Shown here: positions 28,122 through 36,335 of the stretch, piece after piece
How the letters are laid out: the number at the start of each line of letters is the position of its first letter
Position numbering within the stretch: the stretch's first letter is position 1
NCBI RefSeq assembly: GCF_001553785.1
Contig: NZ_LOJP01000001.1
Coordinates: 5,709,900-5,773,899 of the forward strand
Direction: 5' to 3'
DNA length: 64,000 nt
DNA from: Actinoplanes sp. TFC3
GTDB lineage: Bacteria > Actinomycetota > Actinomycetes > Mycobacteriales > Micromonosporaceae
Program-made: the position numbers and the translations under genes
Notes under the pieces: model-generated
The model's database searches: none
What the model saw: only the letters and a program-made list of their open reading frames with translations
What the model was told of the DNA's origin: nothing

Positions 28122-28714
28122 CGGCGCATCCCCGCCGCACGCATCCGCACCGCCTGCAGCACGTAGTCGACTCCTGTGATGAGAGTCACCAGCAGGGCGG
28201 CGATCATGAGCACCGCGCCCACCACGTCGAAGGGCGACGGCACCGGCCACAGGAACCAGGCGATCGCGCCGATCTGCAGGGCGGTCTTGAGCTTGCCGCC
28301 GCGGCTGGCCGGGATCACGCCGTACCGGATCACCCAGAAGCGCAGGGCCGTGACCCCCCACTCCCGCACCAGGACCAGCAGCGTCACCCACCAGGGGAGC
28401 CGGTCGTAGGTGGAGAGCAGGATCAACGCGCTGCCGGTGAGCGCCTTGTCGGCGATCGGGTCGGCCACCTTGCCGAACGAGGTGACCAGCTCGTAGCGCC
28501 GGGCGATCCAGCCGTCGGCATAGTCGGTTGCCGAGGCCACGCAGAACGTCAGGCAGGCGGCGATGCGCCACCTCGCGTCGTCCATGGCCGAGAACATCAC
28601 AAACACGACGAAAACCGGTACGAGCACGATGCGTACGGCGGTCAGCAGATTCGCGGGATTCAGCAGCGGAACCTGGCGCGGGACCGCGGCTACCGGCACC
28701 GGCTCGTCGGTCAC
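28118..28714 (-). CDS. pgsA: CDP-diacylglycerol-glycerol-3-phosphate phosphatidyltransferase
   Basis: A 198-residue membrane enzyme of phosphatidylglycerol phosphate synthesis. The CDP-alcohol phosphotransferase motif D-G-x2-A-R-x8-G-x3-D-x3-D is complete, running from DGWIARR to FGKVADPIAD, and about five hydrophobic helices are visible. Members of this family may use inositol phosphate instead, but the position between rimO and cinA/clgR matches mycobacterial pgsA3. It starts at the GTG at 28714, overlapping the rimO stop as GTGA. Co-transcription with membrane-stress genes downstream is plausible. Confidence 0.93.
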   Translation of the reverse strand: MTDEPVPVAAVPRQVPLLNPANLLTAVRIVLVPVFVVFVMFSAMDDARWRIAACLTFCVASATDYADGWIARRYELVTSFGKVADPIADKALTGSALILLSTYDRLPWWVTLLVLVREWGVTALRFWVIRYGVIPASRGGKLKTALQIGAIAWFLWPVPSPFDVVGAVLMIAALLVTLITGVDYVLQAVRMRAAGMRR

Positions 28715-30195
28715 GACGCCGCCGTGGGCACAGCCGTGCGGCTGGAGACGGCCGGCGGCGCGGCGGAGATCATCTCGACCGGTACGGCCACCAGGTCGAC
28801 GCCCTCGGTGGCGGTCACCCGGGCGCGCACGAGATCGCCGGGGCGCAGCGCGGCCAGGTCGACCTGCTCGGCCCCGGCCACCAGCATGGTCGAGCCGTCG
28901 ACCTCGGGGGCCTGGTGCTCGGCGCGGCCCTCGATCCCGCCGTCGTCCACGGTGTCGATCATGACCTCGACGTGCGAGCCGAGGCGGTCCTCCGCGCGCT
29001 GGGCGCACAGTTCGTCGGCCAGTTCGCTGATCTCGGCGTACCGGCGCTGGATGGTGTCCTCGTCGACCTTGCCGGTCAGGCCGGCCGCTTCGGTGCCGTC
29101 TTCGTCGCTGTAGTCGAAGATGCCGATGGCGTCCAGGCGGGCCTCGCTGAGGAAGCGGACCAGCTCGTCAAAGTCCTGCTGGGTCTCGCCGGGGAAGCCG
29201 ACGATGAAGTTGCTGCGCGCGCCGGCCTCGGGGGCCAGGGCGCGGGCGGAGGCGAGCAGCTCGAGGAAGCGCTCGGTGGAGCCGAAGCGGCGCATCCGGC
29301 GCAGCACCGGCTCGCTGGAGTGCTGGAAGGACAGGTCGTAGTAGCCGGCCACCCCGGGGGTGGTGGCGATGACCTCGACCAGGCCGGGGCGGGTCTCGGC
29401 GGGCTGCAGGTAGCTGGCCCGCACCCGAACGATGCCGTCCACCGCGGCGAGCTGGGGCAGCAGCTTCTCCAGGGCGCGAGGATCGCCGAGGTCCTTGCCG
29501 TACGAGGTGCTGTTCTCGCTGACCAGCACGAGCTCGCGCACGCCGGTCTTGGCCAGCCACTCGGCCTCGGCCAGCAACTCCTGGGGGTCGCGGGAGACGA
29601 ACGCGCCCCGGAACGCCGGGATGGCGCAGAACGCGCACCGGCGGTCGCACCCGCTGGCGAGCTTGAGGCTGGCCACGGGCCCGGTGTCGAGCCGGCGGCG
29701 CAGCACCTGGCGCAGGTGGGCCGGGGTGTGGTCGTCGACGGTGGCGTGTCCGGGCACGACCACCTTGGCCGCCTGGCGCTTGACCGGGGTCAGCGGCAGC
29801 AGCTCACGCCGGTCGCGCGGGGTGTGCGAGTCGAAGCGCTCGCCGGCCAGCACGCCGTCGAGGCGCGCGGCGATGTCGGTGTAGTCGTCAAAGCCGATCA
29901 CGGCTTGTGCCTCGGGCAGGCTTTCGGCGAGTTCCTTGCCGTAGCGCTCGGCCATGCAGCCGGCGGCGACGACCTTGGCCCCGGTGTCGGCGGCGGCCAG
30001 CAGCGTCTCGATCGAGTCCTGCTTGGCCTTCTCGACGAAGCCGCAGGTGTTGACGACCACCACATCGGCGCTCTCGGCATCCGTGCTGACCTGCCAGCCA
30101 CCGGCGTCGAGGCGCGCGGCAAGCTCCTCGGAATCAACCTCGTTGCGGGCACAGCCCAGGGTCAGAAGAGCGACGCGGCGGGGGGAAGGAGTCAC
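28711..30195 (-). CDS. rimO: Ribosomal protein S12 methylthiotransferase RimO
   Basis: A 494-residue radical-SAM enzyme that methylthiolates an Asp of ribosomal protein S12. The N-terminal UPF0004 domain has the three cluster Cys (LGCARNEVDSEEL, NTCGF, AGCMAERY). The radical-SAM CxxxCxxC is CDRRCAFC, and a TRAM domain closes the protein. The sequence FRGAFVSRDPQELLAEAEWL and the E-D-G-T-x-A near the end separate RimO from MiaB. The start is uncertain between GTG at 30195, chosen, and GTG at 30201. First gene of the rimO-pgsA-cinA series, divergent from the glycosyltransferase gene. Confidence 0.94.
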   Translation of the reverse strand: MTPSPRRVALLTLGCARNEVDSEELAARLDAGGWQVSTDAESADVVVVNTCGFVEKAKQDSIETLLAAADTGAKVVAAGCMAERYGKELAESLPEAQAVIGFDDYTDIAARLDGVLAGERFDSHTPRDRRELLPLTPVKRQAAKVVVPGHATVDDHTPAHLRQVLRRRLDTGPVASLKLASGCDRRCAFCAIPAFRGAFVSRDPQELLAEAEWLAKTGVRELVLVSENSTSYGKDLGDPRALEKLLPQLAAVDGIVRVRASYLQPAETRPGLVEVIATTPGVAGYYDLSFQHSSEPVLRRMRRFGSTERFLELLASARALAPEAGARSNFIVGFPGETQQDFDELVRFLSEARLDAIGIFDYSDEDGTEAAGLTGKVDEDTIQRRYAEISELADELCAQRAEDRLGSHVEVMIDTVDDGGIEGRAEHQAPEVDGSTMLVAGAEQVDLAALRPGDLVRARVTATEGVDLVAVPVEMISAAPPAVSSRTAVPTAAS

Positions 30196-30337
30196 GGACA
30201 CTCGGCCAAGGTTACCGGGCCGCGCGGCAATCCCGATCGCCCGTCCGGCTCGTACTGTCACCTGCCGACCATCTGACCGGAAGGCCCTGTTCATCCGTAC
30301 GGCCTAATGTCCGGCGTCTGTCGAAGCGGGGGTAGGG

Positions 30338-31654
30338 ATGTCGCGTTACCGACCGAACATGGAGTTCGGCCTCGTCCTGGTGCTGGCGGCGCTGGCGATC
30401 GCGGTCCGGCTGGCCGGGCGCCACGAGATGACCGCGGACATGCGGATCTTCTTCGTCTGGTACGGCAAACTGGACCGGGCGGGCGGGTTCGCGGGGCTCA
30501 GTCAGGAGATCGGTAACTACAACGCGCCATTCCTCTACCTGTTCGCGATCTTGACGTATCTGCCCGGCGCGGTGCTGACGAAAATCAAGATCACGTGGTT
30601 CCTCTTCGACGTTCTGCTGGTCTTTTTCACGTACAAAACTGTTGCTATGCGGTGGCCGGAAAGCCGGCGCATTCCCACCCTGGCCGCCCTCATGATGGCC
30701 TTTCTACCGACCGTGGTGATCAACAGCTCGTTCTACGGCCAGTGCGACAACATCTGGGCGGCGTTCGCCCTCGGTGGGCTCTATCACCTGCTCAAGGGCA
30801 ACGACTGGGCCGGAGCCTCGCTGTTCACGGTGGCGCTGGCGTTCAAGCCGCAGGCCATCTTCATCTTCCCGGTGCTGGCGCTGATGATCCTGCTCGGGCA
30901 GGCCCGCTGGCGCTCGCTGATCGCCATTCCGGTGGTCTACGTGCTGCTCGACGTCCCGGCCTTTATCGCAGGCCGGAACGTGGTCGAGCTCCTTACGCTT
31001 TACAGCCCGTCGCGGCAGTCCCAGTACGTGCCCGCGCTGACCTCCAACGCCGCCAGTGTGTTCGCCTACCTGCCGGTCGACACCCGCAAGGACAGTCTCA
31101 AGGCTTTGGGGTACGCCTTCGCGGCCGCCCTGGTCGTCGGCCTGCTCTACGCCGCGGTCGCCAGCGTGAACAAGACCACGAAAAAGCCCTCCCCTGAGAC
31201 CCTCGTCGTCGCAGCCGGCATGTTCGTCGTGCTGGTGCCGTGGGTGCTGCCCGGCATGCACGAGCGCTACTTCTACCTGGCCGACGTGATGGCCCTGGTG
31301 GTCGCGTTCTACCGGCCCCGGCTGTGGCTGCTGCCCATCGCCGTGCAGGCGTCCTCGCTGCTCAGCTACGTGCCGTTCCTGTTCGGCAAGAGGCCGATGT
31401 CGTTGATGGTCCCGGCCACCATCATGCTGGTGGTACTGCTGGTGCTGATCTCCACCTTCGCGCGGCGGCTAATCGACCCGCAGGGTGGCCAGAGTCTCCT
31501 CCAGTTCGTCGGGCTTGACCAGGACCTCGCGCGCCTTCGACCCCTCGGAGGGCCCGACGATGCCCCGCGTCTCCATGAGGTCCATGAGCCGCCCGGCCTT
31601 GGCAAACCCGACGCGGAGCTTGCGCTGCAGCATCGAGGTGGAGCCGAACTGTGA
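30338..31654 (+). CDS. GT-C family membrane glycosyltransferase
   Basis: A 438-residue polytopic membrane protein with about ten hydrophobic segments. The first loop carries an acidic site (MTADMRIFFVWYGKLD), and a late loop contains PGMHERYFYLADV, both typical of actinobacterial mannosyltransferases or other polyprenyl-phosphate-sugar-dependent GT-C enzymes. The donor and acceptor cannot be read from sequence. Codon use is visibly less GC-rich than in the neighbours (for example around 30580-30650). After about residue 378 the frame runs 186 bp into the antisense strand of ftsK, giving a polar low-complexity tail (to residue 438). The ATG at 30338 follows a GGGGGTAGGG stretch. Confidence 0.82.
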   Translation: MSRYRPNMEFGLVLVLAALAIAVRLAGRHEMTADMRIFFVWYGKLDRAGGFAGLSQEIGNYNAPFLYLFAILTYLPGAVLTKIKITWFLFDVLLVFFTYKTVAMRWPESRRIPTLAALMMAFLPTVVINSSFYGQCDNIWAAFALGGLYHLLKGNDWAGASLFTVALAFKPQAIFIFPVLALMILLGQARWRSLIAIPVVYVLLDVPAFIAGRNVVELLTLYSPSRQSQYVPALTSNAASVFAYLPVDTRKDSLKALGYAFAAALVVGLLYAAVASVNKTTKKPSPETLVVAAGMFVVLVPWVLPGMHERYFYLADVMALVVAFYRPRLWLLPIAVQASSLLSYVPFLFGKRPMSLMVPATIMLVVLLVLISTFARRLIDPQGGQSLLQFVGLDQDLARLRPLGGPDDAPRLHEVHEPPGLGKPDAELALQHRGGAEL

Positions 31655-34018
31655 GGTGACGACAAGCTCGATGGCCTGGATCAGCACTTCCAGGTCCTCG
31701 CCGATCTCCTCGTCGATCTCCTTCTTCTTGTTTGCCACCGGGGTCGTGACGTCCTCGCGGAACTCCGGTTCGCGCTGGTCCTTGCAGAACTTGACGACGT
31801 CGTGGATTTCCTTCTCATCCACCCAGGCGCCCTGGATGCGCACGGGCTTGGACGCGCCCATCGGCAGGAACAGCCCGTCGCCGCGCCCGAGCAGCTTCTC
31901 GGCGCCGGGCTGGTCGAGGATGACCCGCGAGTCGGCCAGCGAGCTGGTGGCGAACGCGAGGCGGGACGGGACGTTGGCCTTGATCAGGCCGGTGACCACG
32001 TCGACGCTCGGGCGCTGGGTGGCCAGCACGAGATGGATGCCGGCCGCACGCGCCAGCTGGGTGATGCGCACAACCGAGTCCTCGACGTCGCGTGGGGCGA
32101 CCATCATCAGGTCGGCAAGCTCATCGACGATGACCAGCAGATACGGGTACGGCTTCATGACCCGTTCGCTGCCGGGCGGGGCGGTGATCTCGCCGCTGCG
32201 GACCTTGCGGTTGAAGTCGTCGATGTGGCGCACGCCGTTGGCCGCGAGGTCGTCGTAACGCATGTCCATCTCGCGCACGACCCATTCGAGGGCGTCGGCG
32301 GCCTTCTTCGGGTTGGTGACGATCGGCGTGACGAGGTGCGGGATTCCCTCGTACGCGGTCATCTCCACCCGTTTGGGGTCCACCAGCAGCAGCCTGACCT
32401 CGTCCGGAGTGGCCCGGGTCAGCAGCGACACCAGCAGCGAGTTGAGGCACGAGGACTTGCCCGCGCCGGTGGCTCCGGCGATCAGGATGTGCGGCATCTT
32501 GGCCAGGTTGGCCACCACGAAGCCGCCCTCGATGTCCTTGCCGAGGGCCACCAGCATCGGGTGCTGATCGGCGGTGGCGGCCCGGGAGCGCAGCACATCG
32601 CCCAGGGACACGTTCTCCGGGTCGGTGTTCGGGATCTCGACGCCCACCGCGCTCTTGCCGGGAATCGGAGACAAAATCCGGACATCGGGCGACTTCACAG
32701 CGTACGCGATATTGCGCGACAACTGCGTAATGCGCTCGACCTTGACGCCCGGCCCCACCTCGACCTCGTAACGGGTGACCGTCGGACCCCGGGTGAAGCC
32801 GGTGACCTGCGCGTCGACGTTGAACTGCTCGAACACCCCGGTCAGGGCGGCCATGATCTCGTCGTTGGCCTTGCTGCGCATCTTCGGGGCGGATCCCGCG
32901 GCCAGCATCGACGCAGGTGGGGGCGTGTACTGCCCCGGCACCGGCTTGATCTCCAGCTGCTCGGCCGCCACGGGCGCCGGCGAGTGCTCGGGAGCCTTGC
33001 GCCGGGCCGGCACCTTGGGCAGGCGCGGCACGGCCACCGTGTCGTGCAGGATCTCGTCTTCGTTCCCGGGCGCCTCGTCCTCGGCCGGGGCGAGCCCGAT
33101 GTCGGCGAGCGAACCCTGCCGCCGCCGCGAGGGCCGCCGGGTCTTGGGCTCCTCCTCGCCGGCTTCGAGCGGGTCCTCCAGCTCGGGCAGCGCGGGGCCG
33201 GCCAGCGGGGTTGGTCGCACCGAGCGACCCAGCAGCATGTCGCCGAGCAGGGCCACGCGTTCGGGGACCTTACTGATCGGAGTCGCGGTTACCACCAGCA
33301 GACCGAAGACAAAGAGCAGGATCAGCAGCGGTACGGCCACCCAGCCGGTCACCGCCCGTTCGAGCAGCGCGCCCACTCCGTACCCGATGAGACCACCTGC
33401 GTCGTCGAGCCCGGCGGTGTTCTTGGCGTCCTGGGAGATGTGCAGCAGGCTCGCGGTGGCGACGATCAGCGCCGACCAGCCGACCAGGGACCGACCGCGG
33501 TGCTCGGGGTCGGCGGGCTTGCGCATGAGCCGGATAGCGCCGTACAGCAGCAACAGCGGAAGCAGGACGCCCAGACTACCGAAGAACAGCCGGACGGCAT
33601 CGGCGAGCCGGGCGCCGACCGGACCGGCCGAACCCACCCAGACCGCCACCCCGACCAGGATGGCCAGGCCCAGCATGAGCAGCCCGGCCCCGTCGCGCCG
33701 ATGCTCGGGATCGATGTCCTTGGCCGTTGCCGCCTGCCGCCCGACGCCACGGGCGGCCCAGCCCACGCTGGTCGCCACGCCCATCCAGACCGCTCGCACG
33801 CCGCTGCCGACCACCGAACCGGCGTTGGGCCGCGCTCGCGTCGCGCTCTTCGCTCGCACCCGGGGCGCTGCCGCCTTGCGAGGTGCCGGCTTGCGGGGAG
33901 CTGGCTGCCGGGCACGCGTCGTAGCGGCGCCACCCTTCGTGGCGGCTCCGCGCTTGGACGCGGCTGCGCCCCTGGATCCTGCATTGCCCCGGCTCGCCGG
34001 AGGAGTACGGCCCGCCAT
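31469..34018 (-). CDS. ftsK: DNA translocase FtsK
   Basis: An 849-residue septal DNA pump that moves chromosome dimers and activates dif recombination. It has a basic, Ala-rich N-terminus (residues 1-85), four or five membrane helices (about 110-260), a Pro/charged linker, the alpha/beta motor with Walker A GATGAGKS (Lys521) and Walker B LLVIVDELADLMM, and the DNA-reading gamma winged helix at the C-terminus (LVVTSQFGSTSMLQRKLRVGFAKAGRLMDLME). The ATG at 34018 (MAGRTPPASRG) is preferred over upstream ATG/ATT options, which have no better ribosome site. Its 3' 186 bp overlap the convergent glycosyltransferase gene. Confidence 0.96.
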   Translation of the reverse strand: MAGRTPPASRGNAGSRGAAASKRGAATKGGAATTRARQPAPRKPAPRKAAAPRVRAKSATRARPNAGSVVGSGVRAVWMGVATSVGWAARGVGRQAATAKDIDPEHRRDGAGLLMLGLAILVGVAVWVGSAGPVGARLADAVRLFFGSLGVLLPLLLLYGAIRLMRKPADPEHRGRSLVGWSALIVATASLLHISQDAKNTAGLDDAGGLIGYGVGALLERAVTGWVAVPLLILLFVFGLLVVTATPISKVPERVALLGDMLLGRSVRPTPLAGPALPELEDPLEAGEEEPKTRRPSRRRQGSLADIGLAPAEDEAPGNEDEILHDTVAVPRLPKVPARRKAPEHSPAPVAAEQLEIKPVPGQYTPPPASMLAAGSAPKMRSKANDEIMAALTGVFEQFNVDAQVTGFTRGPTVTRYEVEVGPGVKVERITQLSRNIAYAVKSPDVRILSPIPGKSAVGVEIPNTDPENVSLGDVLRSRAATADQHPMLVALGKDIEGGFVVANLAKMPHILIAGATGAGKSSCLNSLLVSLLTRATPDEVRLLLVDPKRVEMTAYEGIPHLVTPIVTNPKKAADALEWVVREMDMRYDDLAANGVRHIDDFNRKVRSGEITAPPGSERVMKPYPYLLVIVDELADLMMVAPRDVEDSVVRITQLARAAGIHLVLATQRPSVDVVTGLIKANVPSRLAFATSSLADSRVILDQPGAEKLLGRGDGLFLPMGASKPVRIQGAWVDEKEIHDVVKFCKDQREPEFREDVTTPVANKKKEIDEEIGEDLEVLIQAIELVVTSQFGSTSMLQRKLRVGFAKAGRLMDLMETRGIVGPSEGSKAREVLVKPDELEETLATLRVD

Positions 34019-34105
34019 GCGCATCACCGTAACTGCGCCACGCCCGCGGGGACGCGCGCCGCTCCGTGACCGGGTTTCACTTTTCGTGGTGATTAAGATC
34101 AAGCA

Positions 34106-34522
34106 ATGTCAGCGGTTCTGCAGCCCCTGAGCAACGACCTCATCAAGGCGGCCCTCGAGGCCCGGGAGTTCGCGTATGTCGTGGACGAAGACGACGACAT
34201 CCGCGGCGACTGGCAAGGGTGCCTCATCTACTTCTTCCGGGTCGGCAAGGATCACGAGATCATCCAGGTCCGGATTCTCACCCACTCCGACTTCACCACC
34301 GACGACGTGCCCAAGCTGTACGCGTTCTGCAACGCCTGGAATCACGACCGGCTCTGGCCCAAGGCGTACGTGCACACCGCCGACGACGGGGTGGTGCGCG
34401 TGGTCGGCGAGGTGGGTGCCGACTTCGAGCACGGCGTCACGCTGCAACAGCTAGACCAGGTGATGATCTGCGGCATCGCGACGGGTGTCGAGCTGGCGGA
34501 GGCGGTCGCGGCGCTGGAGTAG
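34106..34522 (+). CDS. YbjN domain-containing protein
   Basis: A 138-residue protein with the YbjN fold, related in structure to type III secretion chaperones and of uncertain function. AYVVDEDDDIRGDWQGCLIYFFRVGKDHEIIQVRI, LYAFCNAWNHDRLWPKAYVH and GADFEHGVTLQQLDQVMICGIATGVEL are typical. The ATG at 34106 lies 88 bp from the divergent ftsK start. Its last 72 bp overlap the 3' end of the convergent DUF2784 gene. Confidence 0.87.
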   Translation: MSAVLQPLSNDLIKAALEAREFAYVVDEDDDIRGDWQGCLIYFFRVGKDHEIIQVRILTHSDFTTDDVPKLYAFCNAWNHDRLWPKAYVHTADDGVVRVVGEVGADFEHGVTLQQLDQVMICGIATGVELAEAVAALE

Positions 34523-34840
34523 CGCGAAGCCGGTCCACGAGGTCAGGATCAGCGCGGCCACCACGATCTGGGCGACCCATTCGTAGCCGTGCGGGTAGAA
34601 CACCCCAGCGGCATGGTTGTCCAGGAAGCCGCCGTCGAGCGGGGCCTTGCCCAGACCCTGGCGGCCGCGGTCCTCCACCCAGGTCAGCGGGCAGTACAAC
34701 TTGGCCACCACGATGACCAGCAGCCAGAGGGCGGCCAGGGCCTGCAGCCAGATCAGCCGACGCCAGCGCCAGGCCAGGAAACCGCCGAAGATGCCGAACG
34801 CCAGGAACGCGTAGTGCGCGCCCACCGCGAACGCGATCAT
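34451..34840 (-). CDS. DUF2784 membrane protein
   Basis: A 129-residue protein with about four hydrophobic segments. The DUF2784 signature CPLTWVEDRGRQ, followed by GGFLDNHAAGVFYPHG, is clear; the function of the family is unknown. The ATG at 34840 gives the usual family start (MIAFAVGAHYAFLAFGIFGG); in-frame TTG and GTG codons up to 34870 are alternatives. Its 3' 72 bp overlap the YbjN gene tail to tail. Confidence 0.83.
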   Translation of the reverse strand: MIAFAVGAHYAFLAFGIFGGFLAWRWRRLIWLQALAALWLLVIVVAKLYCPLTWVEDRGRQGLGKAPLDGGFLDNHAAGVFYPHGYEWVAQIVVAALILTSWTGFALLQRRDRLRQLDTRRDAADHHLV

Positions 34841-34877
34841 CAGCTGGTAACCCACGAGGCAACAGTACAAATACGGC

Positions 34878-34918
34878 GCTGCCCCGCGCAGGACGGAGGA
34901 TGGCCTACGCGGGGCAGC
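34878..34918 (-). terminator. Terminator of the S1 protease gene
   Basis: GCTGCCCCGCG and its exact complement form an 11-bp stem around a 19-nt loop, beginning 12 nt beyond the protease stop codon on the minus strand. Confidence 0.65.
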
Positions 34919-34929
34919 GAGCTGAGGGA

Positions 34930-36246
34930 CTAGCCGTGGTGCCGGTGACCCCGGCGGTGGTGCCCGTTTTGCGGCGGCGTGGTCGCGGCCGGCGGCTCGG
35001 TGGCCTGCGCGGGCGGCTCGGTGGTCGCCCCGGCTGGCGGCGGGGTCGCGGACGCACCGCCACCGGCGCCGCCACCGCTGGTGGTGAGCAGCGTCAGGTT
35101 GTTCTTCTCGAGGATCTCGGTGATCGGCTGGAAGAACGTCTCGCCGCCGGTCTCACAGTCGCCGGAGCCGCCCGAGGTCACGCCCTGGGCCTGGTCGCCG
35201 GACAGCCACGGGCCGCCCGAGTCGCCCCCCTCGGCGCAGACGTTGGTGCGGGTCAGACCCGTGACCGTACCCTCCGGGTAATTGACCGTCTGGTTCTTGG
35301 CCAGGACCGTGCCGCAGAACGTGCCGGTGGTCGAACCCGACCGGCAGATCGCCGCGCCCACGGGAGCCTCGGTGCTGCCCCCGACCGGGAGCGCGTTGCC
35401 CTTGAAGTCGTCGACGAACGGCTGCAGGTCCGCGCCGTCAACGGTCTGCACGACGCCGAAGTCCGCGTCGCCCGGGAAGGTCGACGCGACGACCTCGCCC
35501 TGCTCGCCGCCCTGGCCGTCGAGGGTCTGCGTGCCGACCTCGCCGCAGTGCCCGGCGGTGACGAAGCCACCTTGCACCGCGAAGCCGATCGAGCAGCGGG
35601 CCTGAGCGTTACCCAGGTTGACGAAGTACGCCTCGGCGCCGATCACGTCGGCCAGCGGCTTGGGCGCCGCCTTGACGGTGGCGACCTTGACCTCCGAGGA
35701 CTTCAAACCGGCGTCCTGGGCGAGCTCCGTGGCGTGCTCGGCGTCGCCGGCCAGCGCCTGCACGACGACCTTGTTCGAGGCCACATCCACGTACCAGCCG
35801 GGCAGATCACGGTCGGACTTGGTGGCGGTCTTGTCGAGCGCCTGCTTCGCGGCGTCGAGCTGCTCGACGCTGCGGGTCACCAGCTTGGGCTCGGCGCCGG
35901 CCGCGCGGACCTTACCGGCCAGACCCTCATCGGTGATCGCGATGTTCAGGGTGGTGCCGTCGGCGGCGAGCCACGAACCGCCGTAAGCGTTGCCGGTGGC
36001 GCTGCGCAGCTGGGTCGCCACACCAGCGGCCCATTTGGCGCGCTTCACCCGGGCGGTCGCCTCGTCAGCGCTGACCCCGAGGTCTCTTTTCATGGCGGCG
36101 AGCAACTGCGGGGCAACTGCGTCGCTCTGCGGGGTGACGCGCACGCCGGCCGGGCTGGTGCCCGCCATCGAGGGCAGGGTGAAAGCCACCGCTGCGCCTG
36201 CCGCCGCCACCGTCGCCGCAATAGCGACGACCGTTCTCCGCTGCAT
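34930..36246 (-). CDS. Secreted S1 (streptogrisin-like) serine protease
   Basis: A 438-residue extracellular protease precursor: signal peptide to about residue 29, an alpha-lytic-protease-type prodomain (about 45-195), the chymotrypsin-fold mature domain and a Gly/Pro/Thr-rich tail ending in HHRRGHRHHG. The triad is His233 (TAGHCG), Asp262 (DADFGVV) and Ser343 (GDSGGP). Six Cys are placed for three disulfides (218-234, 301-311, 337-364). The prodomain should be removed autocatalytically. The His/Arg-rich tail is unusual and may bind metal or the wall. ATG start near 36246; terminator immediately downstream; monocistronic. Confidence 0.93.
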   Translation of the reverse strand: MQRRTVVAIAATVAAAGAAVAFTLPSMAGTSPAGVRVTPQSDAVAPQLLAAMKRDLGVSADEATARVKRAKWAAGVATQLRSATGNAYGGSWLAADGTTLNIAITDEGLAGKVRAAGAEPKLVTRSVEQLDAAKQALDKTATKSDRDLPGWYVDVASNKVVVQALAGDAEHATELAQDAGLKSSEVKVATVKAAPKPLADVIGAEAYFVNLGNAQARCSIGFAVQGGFVTAGHCGEVGTQTLDGQGGEQGEVVASTFPGDADFGVVQTVDGADLQPFVDDFKGNALPVGGSTEAPVGAAICRSGSTTGTFCGTVLAKNQTVNYPEGTVTGLTRTNVCAEGGDSGGPWLSGDQAQGVTSGGSGDCETGGETFFQPITEILEKNNLTLLTTSGGGAGGGASATPPPAGATTEPPAQATEPPAATTPPQNGHHRRGHRHHG

Positions 36247-36335
36247 TCGGTACTCCCCTCGGATCGCGGCGCCGTGGGGGCGGCACCGTGCCCATCGATA
36301 CGAGGGGGACTCCCGAACAGTTCAAACTTTTCCGA

